A stretch of 49,618 bases of DNA from Gyrodactylus bullatarudis (taxonomy: Eukaryota > Platyhelminthes > Monogenea > Gyrodactylidea > Gyrodactylidae), in contig SSNU01000354.1 in assembly GCA_012064415.1 (NCBI GenBank), positions 1 to 49,618 on the forward strand, written 5' to 3'. The notes under the pieces were generated by a model. That model saw nothing but the letters and a program-made list of their open reading frames with translations, made no database searches and was not told where the DNA came from. Positions 9,050 to 22,300 of this stretch are shown piece after piece (position 1 is the first letter of the stretch; each line of letters begins with the position of its first letter). The position numbers were made by a program, and so were the translations under genes.

Positions 9050-12012
9050 TTATTTCGTGAACCTTCCTGCTTTACGAGTATTTGGACCCCTCACTTTTCC
9101 TTTTTTCCTTGCACCGGCTTTCTGTTGTCGGACACCCCTATCTTTTTTCATTCTCTTATCGACAACTTTCATTTTGGAGCCTTTCGGAGTTTCACGATTC
9201 TTTGCGCCAGATTTTGAGTTTACAACATAATGAACAGGTTTTTTCTTCTTTTTGAAAATTCCAGCCTTTGTATACAAGCTTGAGAACCGAGAATAAATTT
9301 TGGTCATGGTTCTACTAGTTGAATAACTCACGTATTAATTTTGGACCACTTTTCTTTTTCAGTCAAATCATCAGGTATTTCATCGACCTTGGCTCGAATC
9401 TTTTTGAGCTTCTTGGCCATACGCATTTTTTTGCGAGCCTTGGCTTCTTCAGCTTTGCTCAAAGTCTTGCCTTTCATCTTGGGAGGAGCAGCTGATAATC
9501 CTTCGCCAGACTTTTCTATAGTAGTATCTATTTCTGGAATTCGTCGCATATGTTTTCTCTCATCCTGAACAAACCAGTCAGGAAGCTGATTTTCATCTTC
9601 AAAAAATCTGAATCTATGAAAAGCTCCTTCGACGAGTTCTCTGCGAGATTTGGAAGACTGAATTAACTTCATGGCCAGATTTCTTTCAATATCTGTGAAC
9701 GGGCGCTTAAGTTTCTTCATATCCTGGGATATTTTTTCAATTTTCCCTATTAGACCTAGAAAATAGTTTTAAAAATTGAAGAATTACTATCAGGATCTTC
9801 GATTATGGCGACGCCTTTCTTTTTATTCCTCGTTTTGCTTTTTGCTTTTTCGAGTTCAGCTCCTTTACTCCTTTTAGAGGGAGGTTGTCCTTCATCGTCA
9901 GAACTAACATAGTCACTAAATGCCTCTGAAGAGTCGCTATCCAGGTCGTTTTCCTTTCTACCTTTTGCACTCTTTGGCTTCAAGACACTGAGTAAATCCT
10001 TTTCTTTAATGAAACGATCAATTTTCATCTTTTTTCTAGTCACCTCGTCGAAGTCAGTGTCAAGTTCAGTGAGAAGGCTTTTACTGTCGGTGTTTTCTTC
10101 GTGTCCTTTCGCATTTTCATTGTTGAGTTTTGCCTTTCTTATTATTTCCTCACGTTTCTGGCGCTTGGTAAGGGCAACCTTTGGTAAGTTTCCTAGGATT
10201 TCTTCATCAGAAGGAACATCAGATTCTTCTATTTCACTCTCGGAAATTTCCAAATCTTCCTCATCTTCATCAGAGGAAGAATTTTCTTCAGAGTCGTTAC
10301 AATAGATCTCTTCCTCTTGATCGGAGACTTGAAATTTAAGCTAAAGCATTATTCAGGTTCAAGTTAAAAATAAAAAAATGAACCTTACAGGGATTTTCAA
10401 ATTCTTCCAATTGTTTTGTGGACTTTAGATCACCACGTTTGACAAACGTTTCCGTAGTGCCTCCTTCGATAGCAGCTCTAATTTCTTCTGATTTTTTGGC
10501 TTTGTAATCGTCCAAGACCTTTTGTTCTTGTTCAGCTGCTATTTTATTAACTAATTCGTTTGCTTTTTCACCAATTAATTCAATCTGTAAAAAGAAAGAG
10601 TGATGACCAAGTGAGTAAACTTTGAATTAAAGAAATAAAATCACCAAGACTTACACCATATTCATTTGTTAATTTATCGACAGACTCAAGATTAAAGAGA
10701 TCTTCATCGATTCCATGTTCAATATGGTCATTAGGATCATGCATTTTCAGGACAATTCGTTCAGCCAACTTTTTCCTAGCCAATCTTTCTTTTTTCAATT
10801 TTCTAAAATACACAAAACTGATTAATTTGAATGAAAAAAAGAGGAATGCCATAATAATGTACTTTTTAGCTTCTTTAAGTTCCAACTGCTTAGCTTCAGC
10901 AATTGCCTTGTCGAATTGATCCATTTCATCAATCTCAACTTCTGGCAGCTTTTCTGTTGCATTATTTTCAATCGGCTTGCCAGCTCCAATTGCAGCGATT
11001 ATGGCTTTTCGCCATTTCATTAACTGTCTGATTTCACTTTTTCCAAGGACACGTGTATCTTCCAAACATGATTTTATAATATCTGTAGTTTTGGGATGAT
11101 TTTTAATCTCTTCCACATCAAGTAGAATTCGATTGGCCTTGGCTATACTGACCAGAGGGTCGACTGACTCAATAAATTCCATGACACTTATTTCATTGAA
11201 AAGGGTATCTCCCTCCTCGTAACCAATTGCTTTTGGGTTCTTCTTTTTAACCTTTATGAAACGACTAATTAATTCGTTTCTATCAACAGTGTTCTCCACT
11301 TCACTGAAAACATGCTTTTGATCAAAAAACTTTGGATCAATTTTGGTTGGAGCCAGATAATATTGACAAACGAGAAACGTTTCAGCAGATTCAAGACGAG
11401 AAGCTTCTGGCTTGACAGATTTAACGCTTTTGAAGAATTGATTAAGAACCCATTTGAGAGGTTCATAATCACGACTACGAAATACTTTGGTAATAAACCA
11501 ACCTCCTTTTTTGAGAAAATCGGACGCTAAATGAAATGCTTCAAGACACAAATGAGCTTGAGCGTATTCATCGATTGACCAAGCTGTACCCACATTCGGA
11601 GCACCATCATTTAAGACTACATCGGCTTTCTCATTACCAAGTTGAGATTTGATTAACTGATTTGGGAAAATAATTAAATTATGATTTTATAAATAAAGAT
11701 ATGTAAACTTACAGCTCTACATTTATCAGTAGTAATATCACATGTAAATGTTTTAACAAACGGGATAGGTTGAATGGGAACAAGATCGACACCGATGATC
11801 TTACTAGACACCGGCATCTCTCTTGAGGCTACTTGGAGCCAGCCACCTGGTGCAGCACATAAGTCGATAAGAACCTTTGATCCACCCAGGAAATTAAATT
11901 TCCGGTTGAGTTGAATTAGCTTGAATGAAGCTCTACTCCTAAATCCAGTTTCTTTGGCAAGATGGTAATATTTATCCCGACGGGATTTACCGGTTTTTAT
12001 CTTTTTACCCAT
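9050..12012 (-). CDS. FTSJ3: SPB1/FTSJ3 pre-rRNA 2'-O-ribose methyltransferase
   Basis: The exons are 12012-11713, 11656-10863, 10802-10655, 10584-10384, 10340-9788, 9755-9332 and 9311-9050, giving 893 residues (yeast Spb1 has 841 and human FTSJ3 847). The protein is nucleolar and methylates the 25S/28S A-loop during 60S assembly. The FtsJ domain shows [13 protein letters not shown] (SAM binding) and the K-D-K-E tetrad: Lys in [10 protein letters not shown], Asp in LNDGAP, Lys in [17 protein letters not shown], and Glu in [13 protein letters not shown]. The middle domain (DFLF-like acidic and coiled coil) precedes a Lys-rich SPB1_C domain ([35 protein letters not shown]). Introns are 56, 60, 70, 43, 32 and 17 or 20 nt. 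The 60-nt intron keeps the frame if retained. The 43-nt intron needs donor AAG/GTTCAT, because the nearer GTAAGG would give a stop. Confidence 0.93.
9312..9331 (-). other. 17- or 20-nt intron with tandem NAGNAG acceptor in SPB1
   Basis: The donor GTGAGT is followed by ...CAACTAGTAG. Splicing at the first AG removes 17 nt (9315-9331) and at the second 20 nt. Both leave the same frame and differ by one Arg codon before TMTKIYSRF. Retention would end the protein after WSKINT and lose the conserved C-terminal domain. Confidence 0.75.
9756..9787 (-). other. 32-nt GT-AG intron in SPB1
   Basis: GTAATTC...TTTCTAG on the minus strand. Removal joins GAT A to GT CTA ATA GGG, linking the acidic linker to [17 protein letters not shown]. 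Retention reaches a TAG at the acceptor itself. Confidence 0.8.
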
Positions 12013-12069
12013 GAAAAATTTATAAATATAAATATTTAAAACAATATAATCTAATCTTATTATCTACAA
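12013..12069. promoter_or_regulatory. Bidirectional promoter region, SPB1 / METTL23-like
   Basis: Only 57 bp of almost pure A/T separate the two divergent ATGs. TATAAA-like strings occur in both directions, but in this AT-rich DNA that is weak evidence. The leaders must be very short or overlap. Confidence 0.45.
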
Positions 12070-12787
12070 ATGAACTGTTTCAAAGAATTGCAATTTCGAA
12101 ATATTTATGATAAAAATGTAACAATAAAAATAAAAGAATCTGGTAAAAAAAACTCTAATCAGTTTAAGTCTCTAGTTCAGAGTACGGTAATTATACTTGG
12201 GAATCGAGTAAACTTGGGGCAAAATTAATATTCAATGATATTATTGATGTTAAAAATAAAAATGTTATTGAGGTAAGCACTTTCATAGATTTATTCCTTA
12301 TAGTTGGGATCGGGAACAGGACTTTTTGGAATTGCTGCTGCATTAAACGCAGCAAAAAATGTCTTATTTACTGATATCTTTGATGAAAAAATCAATAATA
12401 ATCTTAAAGAAAATTTTAGTTCCAACGCACTTGCTAATGTCGAATTCGCAGTGTTCGATTGGTCTCATCCCAAAGCAGAGATTTATAAGAGAAATTTCGA
12501 TCTTATTATTGGCGCAGATTGCACATTTTCTGAAGATGGTGAGATTTAATTAGATTTTAAATTATTATTATTACTGACCACAGTTTAAAGTATTTAGAGA
12601 CTTTGTAAGCTGTGTTAAGTTATTCCAAAGATACAATGAGTATATTGAAGGTTTCATCATTCATGAGTGCAGAGGATACGAAGACGTATTAGTCCATTTC
12701 TTGAACAAATATGAATTAAACTATATTAATGTAGAAACTCAATTAAATTTAAATCCCTCCAAACAACACATTATCAAATTATTCTAA
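12070..12787 (+). CDS. METTL23: METTL23-like class I methyltransferase
   Basis: The exons are 12070-12142, 12181-12272, 12304-12538 and 12591-12787, with all phases consistent and 198 residues. Introns are 38, 31 and 52 nt, all GT-AG. METTL21/METTL23-family enzymes transfer methyl groups from S-adenosylmethionine to protein Lys or Arg. METTL23-like wording is seen around SEYGNYTWESSKLGAKL (compare EYGLYVWPCA). Motif I is ELGSGTGLFGIAAA, the post-I acidic residue is in VLFTDIFD, and later motifs are EFAVFDWSHP and FDLIIGADCTFSED. The start is the first ATG and shares a 57-bp divergent spacer with SPB1. The poly(A) signal AATAAA (12787-12792) overlaps the TAA stop codon. The exact orthology within the METTL21/23 group is uncertain. 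Confidence 0.8.
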
Positions 12788-12792
12788 ATAAA

Positions 12793-13357
12793 ATGTATTC
12801 AATTCATAAAGATTCAATTTTTCGACTCATTGAGCTAAATAAAAGTTTGTCAATCAAAAATTATATTTTTCCTATCTACGGCATGATAAGAAGAGTGCGG
12901 GCGGAAAGATTTGCCTGTTTTTTCTTCTTCTTTAGACTAAGCTTGAATAATTCAAGACAATTACAATGCTTAAAGGTTATCCCTTTTTAGTTTGTAAATT
13001 TTTTCTCCAGACTTTATCTGATCTTTTGTCATTTTTGATAAATACATGTAAAAAGTAAGTTAATCATTCAGAAATGGTCAAATATATATTAGCTTCACAT
13101 TATTTTGATAAATTACCATGTACAATGACTAATTTCCTACTCTAATTTTATTTACCAACGAATTAGCATTAAAATTATTTAAACTAAATAGCTAAATTTA
13201 CTGGATTACTTGAAAATAAATTCCAACCAATCAGAAAACAGTCTAAATTGTATTCACCCTATTGGTGAAGCATTCAGGATTTGAGTGTAATTACCATAAA
13301 GATTATCTTAAATACTTTTGGCAATAGAGGATTCAGTCGACAAAAGTCAACTCTATC
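12793..13357. other. Intergenic upstream of the large secreted-protein gene
   Basis: Five hundred and sixty-five bases of AT-rich DNA between the METTL23-like poly(A) signal and the ATG at 13358. It must hold the promoter of the long gene, but I see no distinctive motif. Confidence 0.4.
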
Positions 13358-16300
13358 ATGAATGATTTGGAATTTTATCTAGCTACAATATTATTTCTCC
13401 TCATGGGTGAGTATTCTTTTATGTGTGTGTTTGTAAAGAAAAAATAGAGAAATAAAACTTGAAAGAATCTCCAGTTAGTGAATAATGCTGATAAATAAAT
13501 CTAGATAATTATCTAAATGGGCAACAGTTGAAATTTGTTTGTAATAATTAAAATTTATTTTTTTCATATTGGTAACTTGAGGAGGCTTTTGGAGAGGGAA
13601 TTTGTATGAGTAAATTAGTGGGAAATTTTGCCCCTTTTTAACTACAAAATAAATAAATAATTCTATTTTGAGAATTTCCCCGAGGCTAAAATTACGCCTA
13701 AACATGAATTAGAGCAGTACTCATTATCATTTTTTTGTAATATGGGCGAATTCATTGAAATTGAATCATGAAATTTCTTCATTTAACAAAATAAAATCAT
13801 TTTTCCCAAAGTAAACGGAAGAATTTTTTCTACTTTGAACTACTAGTTCAGGAAAATAACACGTAAAATCAATTGGCCTTTTTTATTGAATCGAGTTTAA
13901 TGTCAGAACGTGACTATTTCCTGTTATCATTTTATTGGGATCACCTCAAATAATAAAAGTATATTTTCTCATTGATCATAAAGATTCAAATCTAATTCGA
14001 AACTGTAAATTTAAGATGTAAACTCATTATAAGAAATGAATCAAGCAATTACCGTTTCCCATAGGAATTTTTAATCCCTCTTTAAATGACGCATGTATCT
14101 ATATTGTAAATTTGGCTAAATTGTGTTCCTGTTAGATTTTCTTATAAAAATTATTCGAATGATTAAAGAAGCTCTAATAAATTTTGTAAACTAATCACTC
14201 TTGAATGAATTCAATTGATGTAAAACCAAAAATACTTTAATTTCAAGTAGAAAAGAGAAATTAAAAATCAATTTCTAGAAGATTTTTCCGAATCATTTGT
14301 ATTTCACCTAAACATTAAATTCTAATTGAATCATTAAATGTAAAGTTGACAAGAGAACCAGATGAAGGACTCTCGATTGTTTTTTCCAAAAACATCATGA
14401 AAAAATTAAAAGATTCAAAGTTATAACTGGTTGAACTAATGTAGTTCGAAATCAAACTCAGTATCAAGAATTAAAAAGATGAAAGTCTTTTTCCGCCAGT
14501 CTTGAGGCCTTGGTCTCTATTGTTTTCTGATAGTAGCATAGTGTGCAATTGGTTTCATCTCTAATCTACTTAATAGTAATTTTGAACTCAATTTGTTTTT
14601 CTATATGATTACATGAAAGAATTAAAAAATGCATTGAAATAAATCTGGATTGTAAATCAACCAGATTGTATACAGTAGAAAGAAATGAAGAGTCAAAATC
14701 TAATAGCTAAAAATATGAATGTCTTGTCTAAAATGAAATTCAAAAGGTGCTGATTCATTTAAACATGATTGATGAAATTTTGATTTAAATCTTTCAAAGA
14801 TGCATGAAAAAAATCATGATTGGACGATTATGTTGTCAAAAGTTGCCCTTGATCTCATTTATATGTCATGAAAGAATATGATGAATTTTATTAAAATTGA
14901 AAAAAAAGATATATTAACACCAAATACGTATTTCTTAAAGGATCATCAGTGGTATCACTTTAAAAATGATAAGAGTTAAATTATTGAATGAAAATAATAA
15001 TTTACAAATATGAAAGAAATAGTAAAAGTTTTAGAAATAAGAATAAATGCAAGCTGAAAAAACACCAAAACAACACCAAAACTCTCCAATAATTAGCAAC
15101 AATGGAGAGAAAAGTGAAAAAGCTCACATCGGCCAAGGTAGTTGAAGGTTATATGAATAGTTTTTCTGAACACATAGATTAGGTTTGTGTTGATTGATAT
15201 AGAATTTCTCCTTTACCCACACATCTATGCTGTCATCTCCAGGGTGAATTTCATTCTACAAATTTCAAGAGTCATTCATAAAGAGTACTAATAAGTACTA
15301 GATATTAGATGAAATTTTAAAATCACTCGGGTCAAAGGGTTCTTGATAGAAAATTCGGCCATAAAAAACTTTACAATTTGTATCCTATGTATTTTCCTAT
15401 GTATTTTACGTATTCAAAAATAATCAGGAAATTATAATATAAAATTACCTATTATTTGCTGAATTTCATCTAAATTATAAATACTAGATTTCTATTTGAA
15501 AGAGTTAATAAGCGTATTGTGATTATCAGGTACAATTTTTTTACCATTAAAATGAGAAAAGTTAATTTGAAATCTGGTGCGAAGGGGGAAGAGTATAGTG
15601 AGCAAAATTGAGTATCCTCTAACTGACTGCAGGTTGTAATGACTATTCGGTTTAGCAACAAACTTAGAGTATAGAAACGTAGAAGCTGAGATGCGCCTAA
15701 GCCAGAGAGGAAAGTAACTCGTTACAAGGGAGAGGGCTAAAGCAAGCATAAAGATAGATGAACTGAATGCGTTAAAGCTTTTTTGATGTTCCTGATCAAG
15801 ATAAGACAGGATAAATCATTTAAAAAGCAAAATCCTCAAATCAGGGTTTATGAAAAATCTCCTGGTAAAATAGCTTTTGCACCTGGTCTTTTTAAGGACT
15901 TTGAGACAATGAATTTTTATATTAAGATTATTGTCATATGATAGGCCAAGGTCGTTTTGTTGATATATTTAACCATTCATGTAATTATAAGTAATTAGAT
16001 AGATCAGATACATGTAAAAATATGTGCTAAAAGCCATTTCATTTTTGGACCAAATTAGTTTTTGAAAAGAAATTCCTACGTTTTAAAACTGTAACTGAGT
16101 TAAAATTCGAAATACATAGAGCATGCAGATTTGTGGCCCTAGTTATAAGTTGTCACTGAGCAGAAAATAGCATTTCATGGGTCATATTAGCAATTTTTAC
16201 AAAAAATAAAAATACCATCTACAGACTAAGTACTTTTATTTCTCATCTATATTTGTCAAAAATACAAAACATTCTTATATTTTTTCATCTTCAAATACAG

Positions 16301-19300
16301 GCTGACCTGTGTAGTAGATTTACAAAGTGTACCCTCCTTTATACCCCTTAACAAAATCTAAAAAATAATCCTCCAACTACTTTAACCATGAAATGCTCTA
16401 AAAATTAAATTATATTCAAAAACATAGCATACGGAAAAAGCTTTATTCGCTGATTCGATCAGTCTATTATTTTAATATTTTCTCAATCATGGTTTTCCTG
16501 AGAATCAACTTCAAAGATCTCATAATATTTATTCTTAGATTTAAAAACTAATTTTTTCCCAACTTCCATACCGACTGAAGGCTTGTTTTATCTCAAAAAC
16601 AAACAAATGAATCATCGATGTATGTATGACGCAAAAATAGGCTTACAACTATTTGTTGAATAATTCTAGAAAAATATGAGAATGAAGAAGATATAAAATT
16701 TATAAAATTGTACTGTTCATATCGTAACGAGGAATTTGATTTGCATTCCAAATTTTAGACACTCGAAAACTATTTGTAATGATTGATTTAGAAACTGATT
16801 CAAATGCTGGCTGGATCATATTATAAGCAGCTCTTACATCTGGAACGTGTGTTCTGCTCCTAATTTCTTTAACAACCTTGGATTTAAAGCTCCAAATAAT
16901 GCCTTGAAGGCTGAGTTGTAAGGAAGGTTGTATTTGAAGGCAGAAAGAGGAGTCTTACATTAGCAAGTGCATTTTTCACACCATTTTTATGACTGGAAAC
17001 TTTGATCCTTAAATTTCATCATCAACGCAAAATGGTGTGAAAATAAATCAATTCATTGCAAATTGACGCATGAACATTGAGATAAATGTGAAATTTACAT
17101 GAATATGAAATTCATATTATGAATACACTGAAAAATTATTTTTCTTCATTTTACAGTAGGTTGGGGAAATCCCATTTTTTCAAAAACGAACAACCAATCA
17201 AAACTCATCTTTCATACATTTGAACATGAAATAATTTAAGATGAAAATAATAATCTGTAACTAAAGTGACTGAAAATATTTTAATCAAACGATAAAATTA
17301 GCTAAAATAGCATTTTTGCGTACCCTACTCATCGATACATAATTTGCCTTTAACTTCCATTTATTATTCAGTATAAATCAATGTGTTTTTTACGAATTAA
17401 GGTTTTTTCCCAACTTTTGGATATCATTTTGTAAAAACGATGCTAAAGTGTTCTTGAATTATTCAAAAGGAAAATTTTCGCCTATTACATCTTTATTATG
17501 ATCTACCCATGGACTGAATGTCATTGGATACTCTGAATAAAATTTATTAATTTTATTAGTACAAAATTATTAGTAAGAATATACATTTGAAAGAGATAGA
17601 TAGATGTGCTCATTATCATTATGAATTATTTTGATTGTAATCAAGAGATTCGCTCCCTCTACCCTGCCTGTATCATATAGAGAATGTACCTTCTCAAAAA
17701 TAAAATTTTCATGAATAATACATAGGGATCACTACTAATGATTTTTCTATTAATTTCATAGTTGCTATAGATTTGAATAAAATTATATCCAAGAAGGAAT
17801 CAATACTCCCTATGGACTGCGTGGACATTGGAGTGAAGTAAGGCTAATTGAGGATACGTTTTTTTTCCTATAAAAGTGGGACTCTTATTGAACCTCAAAT
17901 ATTTTAAATTGATTTGCTTGCCAACTGACAAGATCAATAGACAGAGGTATAAAAAACAGAAGAACAAAAAAGATAGATAGCTAGTCTTTATGAATGTGGT
18001 GATTGAAATGAAGGAAGAGGTTGTAATAGGAGGAGACATGTATTTGAAGGACAGTGTATAGTTTTTAGCAATAACGTGTTTGAATACAATAAAGGCTAAT
18101 AAAATTACATTACAGAGGATCATGACTTACCACCAGGTGTAAACAGAGAAATATGAACTGTGTACAAACGTGATTAAACAAATTAACCTCCTTCAATTCT
18201 ATGGAATTATTAAATACAGTACTATTGATTCCAAATGATTTTCATCTGCGAGATTAGAAAACAATGTTTTCTTATTCAATTGACGAGGTTTAAAAATTCT
18301 TAAAACTTCTTATGATGTAGGTTATTTGACTTTTAAGATGATTAAATTTGAGATGAAAATTTTCACTGGTTGCTTAACATATATAACTTTTGATTTTCGT
18401 CATCTTTTGTATAGTTTTATTTACTTTGGATCAGTTTCCTTTTTGCTCTAGAACTAGTACAAATGGTTTTTCGTATTCTTGAATTTATCCAGCTCATCTG
18501 ATATGAATTTAATGAATCCTGATGATTTCATTTTTTTTCACCTAACTTACAAGAAAGATTAGAGCCTGATCTTTTATCTTCCCACCTGGGTCGATTTCCT
18601 ATTATGTTTATTTCTAAAGCCGGAAGAAAACAGTCGAAAAACTTTCATTCGTTTTAGTCAGCAATCTCGTGACAATTTTGAGAAAATCAGGGCCTGTCTC
18701 CCAATAAAAAGTTTCATTTTGTCTGAAAAATAGGCCACCATTTTCGAATAGACTAAAGGACAATAAAAGAACCTTATTTGACCACAAAGAAACCTTTTAG
18801 GCTAGGAACAAAACTAATTTCTTTTTTCTGTCAAGTCTATTTTTAATTTTTCCCTGATTAACTTCAAACTATTATCCAATCCTTCATATTCGATATGGAA
18901 ATCAAATGAAAAACATAGAAAAATACATCAGAAATCGTGTTCTGTGGAATGAAACTTGTCACTTTTGATTATTAATATTTCGATTAGTACGAATATTTCA
19001 TTCTCATTTCGTAATAATTTCGTAAATATACAAAAAGCGTCGGGAATTATTTTGATATGCTTTTTCCTTTTTCCATGTTCGTGATAGATAATCAGAAAGA
19101 AGGAAAAATCAATTTATCAAGCAGTGTCACTTGTTTTTAAATTCATTCAATCATCATGACCATTTGCAAGGTTGAACAACTCAACAATATCAAAAGCTCT
19201 GTGTTTTATTATTTGAAATATTGTCACATTTTGGTCATTATTAAGTGTTCGTTCCGAGATAACTGTAATTTCAAAAATGAAATAATATTCTACTATGTAT

Positions 19301-22300
19301 CAATTTTCTCATTAGAGAAATCAAAATTAATCTAAAACTTAATTTTAACAATTTCGATTATTTAATCTATTTTGAGACTTTTTTGGATTTTTGAGATTGT
19401 TTTAGCGGAAATTATAATATAGAGATGTAACAATTTTTTCAACCTATTTTAAAAACCTACTTAAATGATATTAGTAGTACTATGAATTCTAAACATTATT
19501 TCATATAAGATCAAGTATCAAAATGCTTGTCTGTGATAATATTCAAGATCAGACTTTCTTAAAAATGCCGATAGATTTTCAATGAATTTTTACTACGTTT
19601 TCACTAAAATTTCGAATATCTTTTTTGCTGATAAAGCTTCAAGTGTTTTTCAATGAAAGTAGTATTAGAATCATGTTAGGATCATTTCTGTTAAATTTTG
19701 TTATTCCACTATGCCTACAAGAGAATTTAGGGAAAATGGGCAAGATTACGCATGGGATTGCAAACGAATTTTCAGTTATTTTAGATCTCACACATGATTG
19801 TTATCAAAATTATATAAGGAAATTTCACGGAAAACTTTGATTTAATAAAAGGTCAAAATTCGTTAAATCTCTATAATTATAATAAAGCTAGTTAATATGT
19901 AGATGGGAATTTATGATTTTTACAAAAGTCTTAATTTTTTCATCGAGAAATCGAATTTGATCAAGAATTTTCGGAATCTAGATTATGAGGCCCTCTTTCA
20001 CGATACGGAGAAAAACAATTTAGAAAAAATCAATTTTTAAAGAAAATACGGCAAATTTTAAATCTTGAAGTAGCGCCAAATTCCCATTTTTTTGAACTTT
20101 GAGTTGAAAATTTTTGTTGATTTCAGTGTGAGAGAGTGATCAAAAGTTGATTTTCAGGATCACAATAAGACAAAAAAACCGATGATCATAATTAAATTTT
20201 TGATAAATTCGTCATTTTCAGGGATCTTGAAATATAAAATTTCATCGACTTTCAAGTAGGGAAAATGATGAAAAATCAAGATTTGATTTTGACACGATTA
20301 TGGGGTGATTCTTAAAACCACATTCATCATATTTGATTTCTTTGACTAATTGTGATCCTAAAAAATTTTGATCACTCTCTCACACTGAAATCAACAAAAG
20401 TTTTCAACTCAAAGTTCAAAAATGGGAATTTGGCACTACTCCAAGATTTCAAATTTGCCGTATTTTCCTTAAAAATTGATTTTTTCTAAATTGTTTTTCT
20501 CCGTATCGTGAAAGAGGGCCTCATAATCTAGATTCCAAAAATTCTTGATCAAATTCGATTTCTTGATGAAAAAATTAAGACTTTTGTAAAGATCATAAAT
20601 TCCCATCTTCATGATAACTAGGTGTAGATTATGTAATATTGTTGAGACCTACGTAAAAACTGAGAATTTTCTACATACTTACATCTTTTTGAATTAATTT
20701 TGATTCTGCAGTTTTTAGGCCTGTGATTTCTTTTCTATAAATTGCTTTATGTACCCAATAGAGTCAGCTTTACAAAAGTAGATTGATCTTATCTACAACA
20801 AAGGATTCCGACAATGGACTTGATACATCTTTGGTTCTAAATAAAAGCAACTTTTTTGGAAATATTCTTTTAACGTCTTTCTAAGTAAAACCAGTAAATT
20901 ATCATCTTTATTTCAAATTGCAACTTTAGAGCCTTTTTATTTAACAGAGACCCTCTTGAATTTCTGATCTGTACGGGAATCTCAAATAGTCCAACATCAA
21001 AAATGTTATGAGGGAGCTTATTGATCTCTATTTCAAGCTGTCATAGCAGAAATTTTCTCAGTTTTGTTTCATTCTCGTGTGTGAGCAGGAATTTTCCTTT
21101 TTTTCTTTATCTGAAAAGAGGGATCTAGACAATGGTCACGCTTTCTTCTTAATTTTTGTTTCAATTTAAAACAAAATCATAAACTTTTGACTCGTTTCTC
21201 TATCCTTCTATAGTTCACAAAATATTCCTTATGAGTAGGGTTAAATCACATCCCTTTTACATGGAAGCTAAAGATGAATAAATTCTCTTTATTTATTCCC
21301 ATGTTCTTGTGATCGTTTCTTTCAACATGAAAAAAATTTAATTTCACCAGCCAGACCAAAACCAATAAAAAGGAAAATGCGTTTCAACTAACACGGAAAA
21401 TTCCCACTAAATGAATTAAATTAATATACTCTTTCTCTTCAGACAACTGTATTATATGCGCAAATAATCACATAATGTAATAATACGTAACATGGGCAGA
21501 GTGCTTCAAATTAGTATAGCGGAAAATAATTGAAAAATCTAGTATTTTAATTTTATTTTTTCACCAAATAATAGAAACTTTGTAACAACTTGAGAGACGA
21601 AGCATTCATCCTGAATACTGTTCCTTTTCAATGGGGAGTTATTAGATTTTATCTTGTAACCATTGTTTCCTATTATCCTATATCCTAATAGTGTCCAACA
21701 TTTATTTATGAATCAAGTGGCATGTTTTCGTTATTACTCAAAAGAAATAAAATTTTATCTTCTAATAATAAAGAACATTTCAGATAAAACTAGAAGCTTT
21801 ATAGCTAAGAAAAATACTAGGATGTCTAGATTGTATCTACATCCTAAGACACATAAAATAGTTGATAATGTAGTTCCTGAGGTTTTTCCGAGTCGGCCGA
21901 TCTTGGACATGTCGTCATGTCCACAACATAATTTAGCTAAATGGTTAATCGATATCTTAAAACCTATTCACACATATTATGCTAAATATGTTGTCAAAGA
22001 TACTTTTTCATTTGTTGATAAAGTTAAGGATTTAAATATAGGTTCTAACGAGATGATCTCATTAGATGTAAGTTCTTTATTTCCTAGTATACCTATAGAG
22101 GAAACTTTGGCTATCATTAAATCTTTCATTGACGAACACGAAGGTTTTGAGTTACCAAGCCTGGAAATAGCAGAACTTATAAGGATTTGCTGTACGGATG
22201 TTCCTCTATCTTTTCAGAACAAAGTTTTTATACAGAAAGATGGGATAGCCATGGGTTCACCTTTAAGTCCTCTTTTAGCTGATATCTTTTTAGGTTGGTT

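Noticed and set aside
10384..10389. GTAAGG (donor at 10388) as the donor of SPB1 intron 4
   Set aside because: It matches consensus better than GTTCAT, but splicing from it to the only acceptor gives TCT TAA, a stop. The GTTCAT donor four codon-bases on keeps the frame.
10804..10862. Reading straight through the 60-nt SPB1 segment as coding
   Set aside because: It stays open but inserts a hydrophobic stretch ([16 protein letters not shown]) into a conserved charged coiled coil and has GT-AG ends, so intron is the better reading.
17800..18123. Minus-strand 107-codon ORF with a signal-peptide-like start
   Set aside because: Hydrophobic low-information composition as expected from AT-rich DNA, with no motif or splice context; probably chance.
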